Assembly: GCA_900768505.1 (NCBI GenBank)
Contig: CAAGED010000049.1
Location: forward strand, 1 to 62,453
Reading direction: 5' to 3'
DNA from: Lentisphaeria bacterium
GTDB lineage: Bacteria > Verrucomicrobiota > Lentisphaeria > Victivallales > Victivallaceae
DNA length: 62,453 bases
Part shown: positions 1 through 9,100 of the stretch, piece by piece
How the letters are laid out: every line of letters begins with the position of its first letter
Position numbering within the stretch: the stretch's first letter is position 1
Made by a program: the position numbers and the translations under genes
Notes under the pieces: model-generated
The model's database searches: none
Seen by the model: only the letters and a program-made list of their open reading frames with translations
What the model was told of the DNA's origin: nothing

Positions 1-324
1 ATACTCCGGCAGCAAAACATTCTCATCTTTGGAACGGAAAACGGTATAAATTGAGGAAATCAAAACCTTTTCGTTTTCATTGTTAAATGCTAATGCTATC
101 TTGTCTCCTCTTCGGGAAGTATCGGCAACATACGCAAATTCGCGCGGAGCAACAATCTTATAACTTGTCAGGCTCACCCCATCCATATTTGCTTTTGTTT
201 CAATAAAAACTTTGGAGGTTGAAATACCTTTCAGCACATCAAGTGTAAGTGCGTTATCACTATTGCGCTCATCACACTCCGTTATCAATTCTCCCAGCCT
301 GACCATCGGTGCATTATTTATCAT
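1..324 (-). CDS. hsdS: Type I restriction-modification specificity subunit HsdS, N-terminal part (cut by window edge)
   Basis: The reading frame is open from an ATG at 324 to the window edge (108 codons). It begins MINNAPMVRLGELI, the usual opening of an HsdS target-recognition domain, followed by residues typical of TRD1 (KGISTSK..., FAYVADTSRRGDKIAL). HsdS determines the DNA sequence recognised by the HsdM/HsdR complex. A strong ribosome binding site (GGAGGTG, 5 bases before the ATG) sits inside the end of the upstream SIR2 gene, and the two genes overlap by 11 bases (ATGATAAATAA). Second recognition domain and any hsdR lie outside the window. The family call is confident; the recognition sequence cannot be read. 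Confidence 0.85.
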   Translation of the reverse strand, partial: MINNAPMVRLGELITECDERNSDNALTLDVLKGISTSKVFIETKANMDGVSLTSYKIVAPREFAYVADTSRRGDKIALAFNNENEKVLISSIYTVFRSKDENVLLPEY

Positions 325-1321
325 TTTGCACCTCCTTTTCTTCTTCCGCTAAAATAGGAGCAAAATGTTTTTTTACATCTTCCCAGGTCATTCCAGGTGA
401 TAATTTATTTGGGGTATCAATCCACTGAGCTTCCATCAAACGGGCATATAAATCTTCTGTCGAACGGCGTGGAGACTCGGCAATATAAGAATCGTAAAAA
501 CTTCTACGAATTTTATAATGATGTGAATAGATAAAACGTTGCCATTTTTTCTCTAAAACTTCTTCTGTATCAATATCTATAATTTCAATTTCTTCCCATT
601 TCCGGTCATCTCCTCCGCCCCATGCTTCCAATAGCATATTTACAGCTTCGACATCTGTAGTAGGAGCACTATATCCAAAAATCGTTACGATATAGGCATA
701 ACTCAAATGATATTTAAGGCGATCCCATTGGTTTTTAATATATGGATCCGCATTGTAATTTTTCTGTTGAACAGGATACAAAAGTCGACATAGGGAGAGT
801 TGATTCCGACATCGTCCACAGTATCCTTGATATAACTGAAGAAAACTCTTTTTATCTTCGAGACATAATTGAACAGCAACATTCCCGTGCAAAAAAAGAA
901 CTTGTGGAAGTTTTACAGTTATTTTTTTGCAACGTAAATATGCTAATACAAGCAACGGATCCCAGTTAAATGTAGCAACAATATCTTTTTCTTTCAATGA
1001 CAGCAAAAGCAAATCGTAAATAGTTGGTTCTTCGGGAATGCAGTATTGTAAAAAGTAATTTCTTATACTTTCTTCAAGTTTTTCTCTTATTTCATCATAT
1101 TCCTGATGCTTCGATAATTCACTGTAAATCTCTTCCAAGTTTTCTGATTTGAATTTTATTCCCTTGAGAAGATCACGCATCCCCAAGTTATCAATGAAAC
1201 CATCCATTACAGAAATTTTACGCCCAAACTTATCGCCGTTTGGAATAGCGGCGACACTTGCTCCTGCACCGAGAATCACAACATGAGGACACTTGCGGTA
1301 TATTTCCAAATTATTTGTCAT
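314..1321 (-). CDS. SIR2-like NAD-binding domain protein inside the type I RM operon
   Basis: About 335 aa from the ATG at 1321. An upstream in-frame ATG at 1333 is less likely because the GAGGTG ribosome binding site lies between the two and the 1321 start gives the same 11-base overlap (ATGACAAATAA) seen at the next junction. SIR2 signatures are visible: HVVILGAGAS near residue 13 (NAD-binding), ATFNWD with the catalytic-type Asn near 119, LHGN with the catalytic-type His near 145, a CGRC pair near 168 that may bind zinc, and FGYSAP near 215. SIR2 domains in phage-defence systems act as NAD-consuming effectors. The placement between a DUF4062 protein and HsdS suggests a defence effector or accessory. 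Whether it is a NADase or deacylase cannot be seen. Confidence 0.8.
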   Translation of the reverse strand: MTNNLEIYRKCPHVVILGAGASVAAIPNGDKFGRKISVMDGFIDNLGMRDLLKGIKFKSENLEEIYSELSKHQEYDEIREKLEESIRNYFLQYCIPEEPTIYDLLLLSLKEKDIVATFNWDPLLVLAYLRCKKITVKLPQVLFLHGNVAVQLCLEDKKSFLQLYQGYCGRCRNQLSLCRLLYPVQQKNYNADPYIKNQWDRLKYHLSYAYIVTIFGYSAPTTDVEAVNMLLEAWGGGDDRKWEEIEIIDIDTEEVLEKKWQRFIYSHHYKIRRSFYDSYIAESPRRSTEDLYARLMEAQWIDTPNKLSPGMTWEDVKKHFAPILAEEEKEVQNDK

Positions 1322-2849
1322 CGTGCACCTCATCGTATTTGCTCAAGAGATATACACCTTTGGGAGTTAAACGATAACGCTGATTTTGGCTGGTTGGTTT
1401 AGCCGGTATCGTCATTTCCAGATAGCCATCCTTAATCAAAGGGGCAATATAGTTCTCCCTGAACTTTGTACGGTTGGTAAAGCCCATAGCTTCGCACATA
1501 ACAGCAAGTTTTTCCGGTTCACGGCATAAATTCAGAATCTTTTCAACCGGTCCTTGACTTAGTCCCTGACTTGCTCCCTGACTTGATCCCTCACTTGCTC
1601 CCTGTGAAGTAACTTGCTCCCTGATTTCAGTTTCAGGACGGTAAATCACTACCCGGAAATCCTCATCCTGCTGAAACAACGGTGTCGGCAGACCGTATGC
1701 CTGACATTTTGATACAATATCTTCAGTTCCCGTCCCGGCTTTCTCAATATAGCCTTTGTAATACATCGGTTCCGCAAGCAGGGGATTGGCTGGGATGGAT
1801 TTGTGATCTTCATACAATTTTTTGACCGTCAACCCGAATGGCAATATGCCCGGATTCCAGATTTCCAGACGATTGCGGAAAAGCATTACCTGCACACTGC
1901 CATTGCTCCGGTAATCCCGATGGCATACAGCGTTGACAATGGCTTCCTGCACAGCTTCCATCGGCAACTCCGGCCGGGTGGGAATACTTGCCGTACCGTT
2001 TTCGTTGCGAGTCCCTGTCCAATTATTCAAACGGCTCATCACAAAACTGGTTGCCTGATCAACAAGCGAAAAAACATCGCCTTTATAGATTTGATACGCA
2101 GGAAGCGGTTTTTCCACTTTATTGCCGAAAAACTGAATACACTTGACTTCAGAAGTGATGAAATATTTTTGCGGTTTCTTGCCGAAGAGCAGAATAGCAG
2201 CATTTTTTATTTTGCCGTCATCATCGATCAAGTCCAAATGAGTCAGCAGTTTTTCGGGCGGCGTATCCTGTACAAGCGGGAAATTCCGCTTGCGTCGAGC
2301 CGTATAAATGAAGTCTCGCATCTTATCTTCGTCAAGATCATCAAGTGTTGCAGTTGTGTCTTTTGAAGCATCAAAAGGAAACATACGGATGATTTCTTTA
2401 TGTTCCAGATAGCGAATCAAAGAAGCGTAAACGGCCGTTCTCAAACCATTGATATCTGTAAATGATTTCCGGACAACTTCGTTTTCGGCTTTGGCAATAA
2501 GAGCTTTTTCCCGTTCATCCCGGCTGTTGTTTGAATCTTTTTTGATAAATATCAAACGCGGCTTTCTCAATTCTGCGGCTTGGTCATATTCTCTTTCTGT
2601 AGGCGAAATACCTTCTGAATCCACATTACCATATTCATTGCCGAATATTCCCAGGTAAATATCACATCTGCGCACTTGCTCCAGATAAACTTCCTGTGCC
2701 GATGCCGCCTGTGCCGGTGATTCCTCAAAGATAAACACATCGAAAAATTTGCCCAGAAGAGCATCATTGCGGATGTAGGCACTTAACATTGCCCGCTCTT
2801 CGGCAAATTCACGCTGTACACTGCTGACAAATATTTTTATCGGAGTCAT
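1311..2849 (-). CDS. DUF4062 plus RecG-like/HATPase_c_4 ATP-binding protein with winged-helix tail
   Basis: 512 aa. The N-terminus (MTPIKIFVSSVQREFAEER, then CDIYLGIFGNEYG) is a DUF4062 TIR-like fold, common in defence proteins. The middle carries the ATP-binding region of the AlbA_2/HATPase_c_4 group (AVQEAIVNAVCHRDY near residue 305 and KAGTGTEDI near 370). After a low-complexity linker of SQGAS/SQGLS-type repeats comes a C-terminal winged-helix segment (MGFTNRTKFRENYIAPLIKDG). The start codon overlaps the hsdM stop by four bases (ATGA), so it is translationally coupled to the methyltransferase. RecG-like proteins of this type often sit in type I RM loci. Its role is unknown; a DNA-sensing or regulatory partner of the SIR2 protein is an inference. 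Confidence 0.8.
   Translation of the reverse strand: MTPIKIFVSSVQREFAEERAMLSAYIRNDALLGKFFDVFIFEESPAQAASAQEVYLEQVRRCDIYLGIFGNEYGNVDSEGISPTEREYDQAAELRKPRLIFIKKDSNNSRDEREKALIAKAENEVVRKSFTDINGLRTAVYASLIRYLEHKEIIRMFPFDASKDTTATLDDLDEDKMRDFIYTARRKRNFPLVQDTPPEKLLTHLDLIDDDGKIKNAAILLFGKKPQKYFITSEVKCIQFFGNKVEKPLPAYQIYKGDVFSLVDQATSFVMSRLNNWTGTRNENGTASIPTRPELPMEAVQEAIVNAVCHRDYRSNGSVQVMLFRNRLEIWNPGILPFGLTVKKLYEDHKSIPANPLLAEPMYYKGYIEKAGTGTEDIVSKCQAYGLPTPLFQQDEDFRVVIYRPETEIREQVTSQGASEGSSQGASQGLSQGPVEKILNLCREPEKLAVMCEAMGFTNRTKFRENYIAPLIKDGYLEMTIPAKPTSQNQRYRLTPKGVYLLSKYDEVHDDK
1551..1623 (-). repeat. 12-bp tandem repeats coding the SQGAS/SQGLS linker
   Basis: Five or so imperfect direct copies of a 12-base unit (about cttgctccctga on the plus strand) lie in frame within the DUF4062 gene and encode a Ser-Gln-Gly-x linker between the ATP-binding region and the winged helix. 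A multiple of three preserves frame, so copy number can vary without breaking the gene. Confidence 0.75.
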
Positions 2850-4468
2850 TTGCCGTCCCCCGTTTTATATCCCAATGCGGCAAAAGCATTTTCCAGCGCT
2901 GTGCGGTTCGCTTCCTGACGGGCAAGGATCTCTGATACCTTTTCTGCTGCGTCGGACATAACTTTTTCATAGTCGATCGACTGGTCACGATCCACAAATT
3001 CAATATAACGGCTGGGAACCAGAGAAAAATTGTTCTTTTTGATCTCATCAAAATGAACCGATTTGTAAAGTTCCGGAACAGCATAGGTCGCGCCGTCAGT
3101 GCCTTCCGACTGCCACTTGTGGTAAATTTCAGCAGCCCGTTCGATTTGATCGGTTTTCAGCAGGACTTTTTTCTTCTGCTCGCCTTTAACCGGATTTTCA
3201 GTCCATTGACGCAAATCCATAAAAAGGATCTCTTTTTCACGGTTACGCAGTTTTCTGCCATGGTATGTTCCGCCTTTTTTGTTCATGTTCAGAATCCACA
3301 TAGTTACACTGATGTCTGTGGTGATGAACAACTCTCTCGGCAGTACAATGATTGCTTCCATCCGATCTAGCTCGATAAGTTTCTGGCGGATAAGCGGAGC
3401 TGTTCCGTCATCATCGCCCAATGCTCCATTGGCAAGCAGAAATCCAGCAACTCCGTGGGATGCTTTCAAGTGAGAAAGCATATGCAGAATCCACGCATAG
3501 TTGGCGTTGCTTTCCGGCGGAGTTTTGAAATCAGCCCAGCGGGGATCGTTTTTCAAATTATCGTTATACCAGTCTTTCAGATTGAACGGCGGATTTGCCA
3601 TAATATAGTCAAACACAATACCTTTATGCAGATCATTGGTAAAGGTACTGTCCGCCTCTGCTCCCATATTATGGCTGAGTCCACGCAGTGCCAGGTTCAT
3701 TTTTGCCAGACGATAGGTGGCAGGCTCTTTTTCCTGTCCGTAAATATTCACCCTACTGATATCGCCCTGTTTGGCTTTGATCAGGTCAGTACTCTGAATA
3801 AACATACCGCCCGAACCGCAGCAAGGATCGTACAATGTTCCGTCAAAAGGTTCAATCATCGTGGCTATCAACTGCACAACGTCGTGCGGGGTATAAAATT
3901 CACCTTCTTCTTTGGTAGCATTGACAGCAAACTCTTTCAGGAAATATTCATAAACGTACCCGATCAAGTCCCGATGCTCACCAAACTGCTTATGGGAAAT
4001 TTTGTTGACCTCATCGACAACTTTTTTAATATCATTTGGAGCAAGGTTTCGAGTGGTGAACGTACCTTCAACAAAACATCCGCGCAATGCGGGAACATCG
4101 GTGGAGATTTGTCGTAATGCCTTATCAAGATTGACATTCAATTCATTTGAAGGTGAATTGATGATCGTTGACCACTGAGCCTCTGACGGAAGCGGAAATG
4201 TACCATCAGCAAAAGTTGCATCTTCAAAGAATGCCGCAAAGATAGCCGGATCATTGGGGTCCAGACCTTCTGACACGAGTTTATCTTTCAGGACTTGTAC
4301 ACCATCTTCGTATTTTTCACCGATAAAACGCAAAAAAATCAAAGTCAGCATCAAATCACGCTTTTCAAAAAAAGATCCGGAGTTCTTTGCTTGCCGGAGG
4401 ATATCCCGACACTTAAAGAGAATATCATCTATATTCAGCGGTTTTTCAACCTTTGTTTTCTTTGCCAT
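2846..4468 (-). CDS. hsdM: Type I restriction-modification DNA methyltransferase HsdM
   Basis: 540 aa from the ATG at 4468, chosen because GGAG lies 8 bases upstream and the HTH gene stops two bases before; an in-frame ATG at 4492 inside the HTH gene is less likely. An HsdM_N helical domain covers roughly residues 10-150. The SAM-binding motif DPCCGSGGMF (near 220) and catalytic motif IV NPPFN (near 300) identify an N6-adenine methyltransferase. FYTP just upstream of the SAM motif is typical of the family. With HsdS it forms the modification complex M2S1. It is the second gene of the defence operon. No hsdR is seen inside the window; it may lie beyond position 1. Confidence 0.95.
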   Translation of the reverse strand: MAKKTKVEKPLNIDDILFKCRDILRQAKNSGSFFEKRDLMLTLIFLRFIGEKYEDGVQVLKDKLVSEGLDPNDPAIFAAFFEDATFADGTFPLPSEAQWSTIINSPSNELNVNLDKALRQISTDVPALRGCFVEGTFTTRNLAPNDIKKVVDEVNKISHKQFGEHRDLIGYVYEYFLKEFAVNATKEEGEFYTPHDVVQLIATMIEPFDGTLYDPCCGSGGMFIQSTDLIKAKQGDISRVNIYGQEKEPATYRLAKMNLALRGLSHNMGAEADSTFTNDLHKGIVFDYIMANPPFNLKDWYNDNLKNDPRWADFKTPPESNANYAWILHMLSHLKASHGVAGFLLANGALGDDDGTAPLIRQKLIELDRMEAIIVLPRELFITTDISVTMWILNMNKKGGTYHGRKLRNREKEILFMDLRQWTENPVKGEQKKKVLLKTDQIERAAEIYHKWQSEGTDGATYAVPELYKSVHFDEIKKNNFSLVPSRYIEFVDRDQSIDYEKVMSDAAEKVSEILARQEANRTALENAFAALGYKTGDGK

Positions 4469-4470
4469 AT

Positions 4471-4707
4471 TTATTTCTCCAGTCCAGTGCAAGTGTTTTC
4501 ATCTGCAATCTTTCGCATTTCCATAATATCTCCGATATCACATTGCAAAGCAATACAGATTTTTTGCAAGACTTCCAACGACACATTTTCATCTTTTCCG
4601 AGTTTAGCAAGAGAGCCCGAACTTATTCCGGCAATTCTCTTCAATTCAGTTTTTTTGAGTTTTTTATCTATTAAAAGCTTCCAAAGTTTATTGTAACAGA
4701 TTTTCAT
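4471..4707 (-). CDS. Small Cro/CI-type HTH regulator of the RM operon
   Basis: 78 aa, with the helix-turn-helix region KKTELKRIAGISSGSLAKL and then VSLEVLQKICIALQCDIGDIMEM, a common HTH_26/HTH_3 form. AGGAA lies 5 bases before the ATG. It is the first gene of the operon and stops two bases before hsdM. Controller proteins of this kind delay or tune restriction gene expression; autoregulation is supported by an imperfect inverted repeat next to the promoter (4725-4750). This is a good family assignment; the regulatory role is inferred from position. Confidence 0.88.
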   Translation of the reverse strand: MKICYNKLWKLLIDKKLKKTELKRIAGISSGSLAKLGKDENVSLEVLQKICIALQCDIGDIMEMRKIADENTCTGLEK

Positions 4708-4724
4708 GATCGTTCCTGATTTTT

Positions 4725-4750
4725 ATTAACGACTCTTTGTTATTCGTAAT
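4725..4750. promoter_or_regulatory. Possible operator (imperfect inverted repeat) downstream of the RM promoter
   Basis: ATTAACGA (4725-4732) and TCGTAAT (4744-4750) form an inverted repeat with one extra base. It overlaps the end of the -10 box and the likely transcription start, where the HTH protein could block its own operon. Confidence 0.35.
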
Positions 4751-4776
4751 ATAGCACCAAAAATTCATGTTTTCAA
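4748..4776 (-). promoter_or_regulatory. Sigma70-type promoter of the RM operon
   Basis: On the minus strand TTGAAA (4776-4771), a 17-base spacer and TATATT (4753-4748) lie about 41 bases before the HTH start codon. It is the best match to a -35/-10 pair in this intergenic stretch. Confidence 0.6.
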
Positions 4777-4852
4777 ACCTCTCCTGCAACTATCACAAGA
4801 AAATATTCCTTTGTCAATTGAAAAAGTAAATGCACAGGAAAAAAAGTATTTA

Positions 4853-5007
4853 GTGCGTTAAGTCTTACAAAAAGAAAAAGTGCATTAAGTCCTACAAACA
4901 AATCTTTGTGCATTAAGTATTGCAAAGGGTAGAAAAATCAGAACGAAGATAGATAATCTTAACAGGTTCCCCTCCCGGGAGGGGATTTGTGCGTTTAGTG
5001 TTACAAC
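4853..5007 (+). repeat. Four direct copies of a 19-bp repeat (GTGCRTTWAGTNTTACAAA)
   Basis: Copies at 4853-4871, 4880-4898, 4908-4926 and 4989-5007. Spacings are 27, 28 and 81 bases, that is, about one or three times 27, so the sites lie on a similar helical face. The same motif recurs mainly in the opposite orientation at 5400-5677. They may be IS30-type transposase binding sites or iterons of a replication origin. Confidence 0.8.
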
Positions 5008-5025
5008 AAACAGAGGAGATCAATT

Positions 5026-5370
5026 ATGGCGCATCTCACAAAGGAAGACCGGTTAAGAATCGAAAACATGCTGAATGCCGGAGTATCAGCAACAGAAATG
5101 TCAAAAAATCTTGGGAAAAGTTACACCACGATCAGTCGGGAGATCAGAAACATCCTGCATAAACAATTTACAATGAAAAATAATCTTCAGGAACTTATAT
5201 TACGAAGAAATCTCCTTGACATCCCTTTCCTGAGCTGCTATATTAAAAAACAATATGATGATGTACCTGCCATCCGCAGGTTTGAATCTATTTATGGGAA
5301 AAAATTATGGCGGCAATGGGGATTTCTCTTATTGACCCAAAACTTGTTACTATGGATCCAATACTCTTGA
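5026..5370 (+). CDS. IS30-type HTH protein, probably truncated transposase
   Basis: 114 aa. The first 42 residues (MAHLTKEDRLRIENMLNAG... SYTTISREI) are the N-terminal HTH of IS30-family transposases. The rest does not resemble the family's DDE catalytic domain, and the protein is about one third of normal length. A strong ribosome binding site (GAGGAG, 7 bases before the ATG) and the flanking 19-bp repeats suggest that the N-terminal DNA-binding part may still be made. It could be a decayed insertion sequence or a domesticated DNA-binding protein for the repeats. The HTH assignment is sound; the residual function is unknown. Confidence 0.6.
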   Translation: MAHLTKEDRLRIENMLNAGVSATEMSKNLGKSYTTISREIRNILHKQFTMKNNLQELILRRNLLDIPFLSCYIKKQYDDVPAIRRFESIYGKKLWRQWGFLLLTQNLLLWIQYS

Positions 5371-5399
5371 AAGGAAAAATCTGATCTGAAAAAATAACC

Positions 5400-5677
5400 G
5401 TGCAGTCAGTCTTACAAATCGGAGTATCTGATTTGTCTCTTTAGAGGGTGTGCGTTCTCTGTTACATTAAAATTTCAGAGATATTCATGCCCTGCGTGAG
5501 CTCATTTTGTTTTCAAAACTTTGTAACACTAAACGCACTTTTTGCAATAGTTAATGCACGAATTGCAGAACTAAACGCACAAATTCGCCTCTGAAAGAGA
5601 TTAAAAAAAATCCACTGTAACACTAAACGCACAATATCTTAACCTGTTTCCATGAATTGTGCGTTTAAATTTTCAAT
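5400..5677. repeat. Second cluster of the 19-bp repeat, mostly inverted
   Basis: Direct copies at 5400-5418, 5450-5468 and (weaker) 5659-5677; inverted copies at 5520-5538, 5541-5559, 5562-5580 and 5614-5632. The three central inverted copies are spaced exactly 21 bases apart, two helical turns. Together with the left cluster this frames the IS30-like gene. Confidence 0.75.
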
Positions 5678-6017
5678 TATCAGAAAATATTCCTTAAAAT
5701 CTTTGACTTTTCGTCTTGGTATAGCGTTAATTTGCTCCGCCAAGGCGGTGTTGATTTTTGTTTTTGCATAAGTCCCCCTGCGTTCTTATTTTCAATTTAT
5801 CACAGGAAGATTGACTTTGCAATTCAATTTCTTTTTCAGGCTGTAACGATAACACATGGCGTTACGTTAATTGAATGCTCTTCGCCGCTATTGAACGCTT
5901 TTTGCGTGGAAACGGCTGAAAATCAACGAAAAACGCATTGAAGCAGCAAAGAGTGTTGAATTTTTCAACGCTCTTCGCCGCTCTTCAACTTTTCATAACA
6001 TCGTTAGGGGTATTGCG

Positions 6018-6065
6018 TTTTTCTAAATGTTTTTCTAAATGTTTTTCTAAATGTTTTTCTAAATG
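6018..6065 (+). repeat. Four perfect tandem copies of TTTTTCTAAATG
   Basis: Units at 6018-6029, 6030-6041, 6042-6053 and 6054-6065 are identical. They lie about 110 bases before the relaxase start codon and immediately before an inverted-repeat arm, consistent with protein binding sites of an oriT or promoter. Confidence 0.9.
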
Positions 6066-6176
6066 TAACTTTTCAGCTATCGTTACATCCGGATTTTGAA
6101 TTTTGATTGCTTTCTTTTTTGCACTGTTTTACATTATTTTCAAAGCAAAAATCAAGCGTTTTTTCAGGAGTTTTCT

Positions 6177-9100
6177 ATGTTTTCAATGACAAAAATCAAA
6201 GCAGTCAATGGTGCCGGCAAGGCGTTTTATGCCAATCATCTTGCTGCCAATGATTATTATTCAGAAAAGGAAAAAGTCGTTGGTATTTGGAGCGGAAGTT
6301 TGGCGTTTGATTTTGATCTGCTTGGCAAAAGGGTGGATACGGAAACATTCAGTTTGTTTCAGCAGAATATCAATCCATTGACTTTGTCAAAATTAACTCA
6401 AAGAACGGTGTCAAGCGGGGTCAGGTTCTTTGATTTTCAATGTGCGGCTCCGAAGTCGGTTTCGATTATGGCGTTGTTTGACCGTCGGTTATTGGAAGCA
6501 CACGATCAGGCAGTTCAGGAGGCGATGATCGAGCTGGAGCGTCTGGCGGCGGCAAGGGTTCGCAAAGGGGATAATGTAAGAACAAACAATCTGGAAATGA
6601 CAGGAAAAATCGTATATGCAAGTTTCAGGCATGATGCAAGTCGGGCTCTTGATCCTCAAGTACATACGCATAATGTAGTGGTCAATGTAACGCGGGATTC
6701 GGAAGGAAAATACAAGGCTTTGGAAAGTGTGGAAATGTGCCGTGCAATCCGTTATGCCGGAAAAGTTTATCACAATGAATTGGCAAAACGGTGCCGGGAA
6801 TTGGGATATGATATGGTGAACCGGCGTAATGAAAAAGGAAATATCACCTGGCAGGATATTGCCGGTGTTTCAGAAGAGGTGATGGAAAAGTTTTCCAAAC
6901 GGCGGCTTCAGATCGAGGCGGAAGAGGCAAAATTTATTGCGGAACACGGGCGTAAACCGACCTTGTCTGAAAACAATTTTATTGCGGTAACGACCCGTAA
7001 TTCCAAGATGAAACATATAGATCGCGCGGAAGTAAAAAAGTTGCAGATCGCAGAGATGAGTGATTCTGAATATCAAGAGCTTCGGAATATTTTTTCCAGA
7101 GCAAGGCGGGAAAGCGGGATGTATATTTCAGGAGATCTTGATCGGGCAAAAAAGATGCTTGAAGAGGCTTTGCCGCTGGTTTTTGAACGGGAAAGCGTGG
7201 TCAAACTGAATAAAGTTTTAGCAGAAGCCTTAAATCAGAATTTGGGCGAAGTTGATTTGAAGACCTTGAAAAACGCAGTAAAAGAAGTTCCTGAACTGCG
7301 GGATCTGGGCGGATTAAAAGTCAATCCGTGGGTGTCGCCGGAAAAGGTGATTGAGCAGGAACTTTTTGCAGTAAAGTCGGTGGAGGAACGCAAAGATTTA
7401 TTTAAGGAAATCGCTCCCGATTTTGAACCGTTTCCGGGTGTTGAGAGCCGAAAAACGCAAGGAGAATTGATACATAAGATATTGTGCAGTAAGGATCAAT
7501 TTAATTTGTTTCACGGCGTTGCCGGAGCCGGTAAAACTTCCACCTTGCAGGAGTTATGCCGGGGCTTGCAAAACGGCGGAGTGAACAGTATTTATGTGAT
7601 TGCTCCGACCAATTCGGCTACGGATGTGCTGAAACAGGAGGGCTTTGAAGAGTCGCAGACGGTGGCAAGTTTTCTTTTGTCGGAGAAAAAGCCGCCGGAA
7701 GGTAGTTATGTGATTATTGACGAATCCGGTTTGAACTCTTTGCGGGAGGGCGTGGAAATCGTCAAGGTTGCCAGAGCCAACAATTACCGGGTGCTTTTTG
7801 TGGGGGATGCAAGGCAGCATACGGCGGTGGAGTCTGGCGACTTTTTCCGGCTTCTGGAAGATCATTCAACGATTGCCAAGTTTTCCTTGACGGAGATCCA
7901 CCGCCAGCAAAATGAGGAGTACCGGCGTGGTATTTCCGATTGTGCATTGGGGAATTTTGAGGCGGCGTTTGAGCGGTTTGACCGGAATGGATTTATTCAC
8001 GAGGGAAAAGCCAAGTATCTGCAGGAAGCGGCAGAGAGTTACATGAAATTTACTGAAAACGGAGAATTTATCGACCGGGCGATACTGGTAGCTCCGACGC
8101 ATGACGAAGGAGACCGGCTGACTGATGCGGTGCGGGAAAAATTGAAAAGTTCCGGGAGTGTTGCGAAAACCGGGCGACAGACAGAGGTTTTCCGCAGTTG
8201 GAGCAAGCCGAAAGTCTGGATCAAAAATGTGCGAAATTATGCTCCGGGGACGACCATTGCGTTTATCCGTAATATGAAAGATATCGGCAATGCCGGTGAA
8301 GTTGCCAAAGTTGAGCGGGTGGAGGGAGATTTTGTTTATTTGGACTCCGGCAAATGTCTGCGTCCGAAAGCGGCGGCGGATTTTATTGAGGTAGGTGAAT
8401 TGCGGAAAATCGAACTTTGCCGGGGAGATTTGATTCAGTTCAATGTGAATTTGAGGGATAAAAAGATTTATAACGGCAATATCGCTCAAATCACCGATGA
8501 TCCGTGCAAGGTGATGATGCTCTATTCGGATGGTACGCCCAGAGAGTTGATCGACTTGCCGGAAGATTACGCGACTTTCAAATATGGATGGGTGACGACT
8601 TCGCACAAATCCCAGGGGCGAACTGCTGAAAATGTGGTGGTTGCGGCACAGGCGTTGGATCGGAAAGCGTTTTATGTGGCATTGAGCCGTGGACGCAAAA
8701 ATATGGCGTTGCATTGTCCGGAAAAGGAGTTTTTGAAACAGCAGTTAAGTTTCCGTATTGGCGACCGGACCAGTGTTCACGATTTGTTGGCGGAAGGACA
8801 AATTTCTGCGGAACGGATGTTGCCGCTTTCGGAAGATGCTCAACGCCGGAAGGCTGAAACGCTGCCGGATGAGAAGTATAAGAGCGTTATTGAACGGACA
8901 CGGTTGTTTATGGAATACGTCAAACAGACGACCGCCAAAGTCTGGGAACGGGCAAAGCAGATCGCCGCCCGCCGCTCCCGCTGGGCGAAGTACGGGTATG
9001 GACCGATTTCTGAAAACACCATTCTGGAAATGGATCAGGAACGGGCTATCGCCTTGGCAAAAGAAGAGGCTCTTGCCAGAGAAAAACAGCGGCAGGCGGA

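Larger units (their letters stand above)
5371..6176. other. Intergenic region upstream of the relaxase; candidate oriT
   Basis: About 800 bases without a convincing gene. Besides the 19-bp repeats it has CCGCC-aa-GGCGG (5736-5749), GTAACG/CGTTAC arms around 5843-5865, GTAACGAT at 5843-5850 matched by ATCGTTAC at 6079-6086, two copies of GCTCTTCGCCGCT near 5878 and 5970, and four tandem 12-bp repeats at 6018-6065. Origins of transfer usually lie just upstream of the relaxase gene and contain such inverted and direct repeats. The nick site itself is not identified. An open frame at 5732-5941 has no ribosome binding site or recognisable family and is not called. Confidence 0.45.

Noticed and set aside
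742..969. Plus-strand 75-aa open frame
   Set aside because: It is antisense to the SIR2 gene, has no ribosome binding site and resembles no family.
4853..5677. CRISPR-like repeats
   Set aside because: Repeats are 19 bp, in both orientations, with irregular spacers and no cas genes nearby.
5732..5941. 69-aa plus-strand open frame upstream of the relaxase
   Set aside because: No ribosome binding site, Cys/Phe-rich random composition, and it overlaps oriT-like repeats.
7866..8714. Minus-strand 282-aa open frame within the relaxase gene
   Set aside because: Shadow of the relaxase reading frame: the plus frame carries intact helicase motifs over the same interval.
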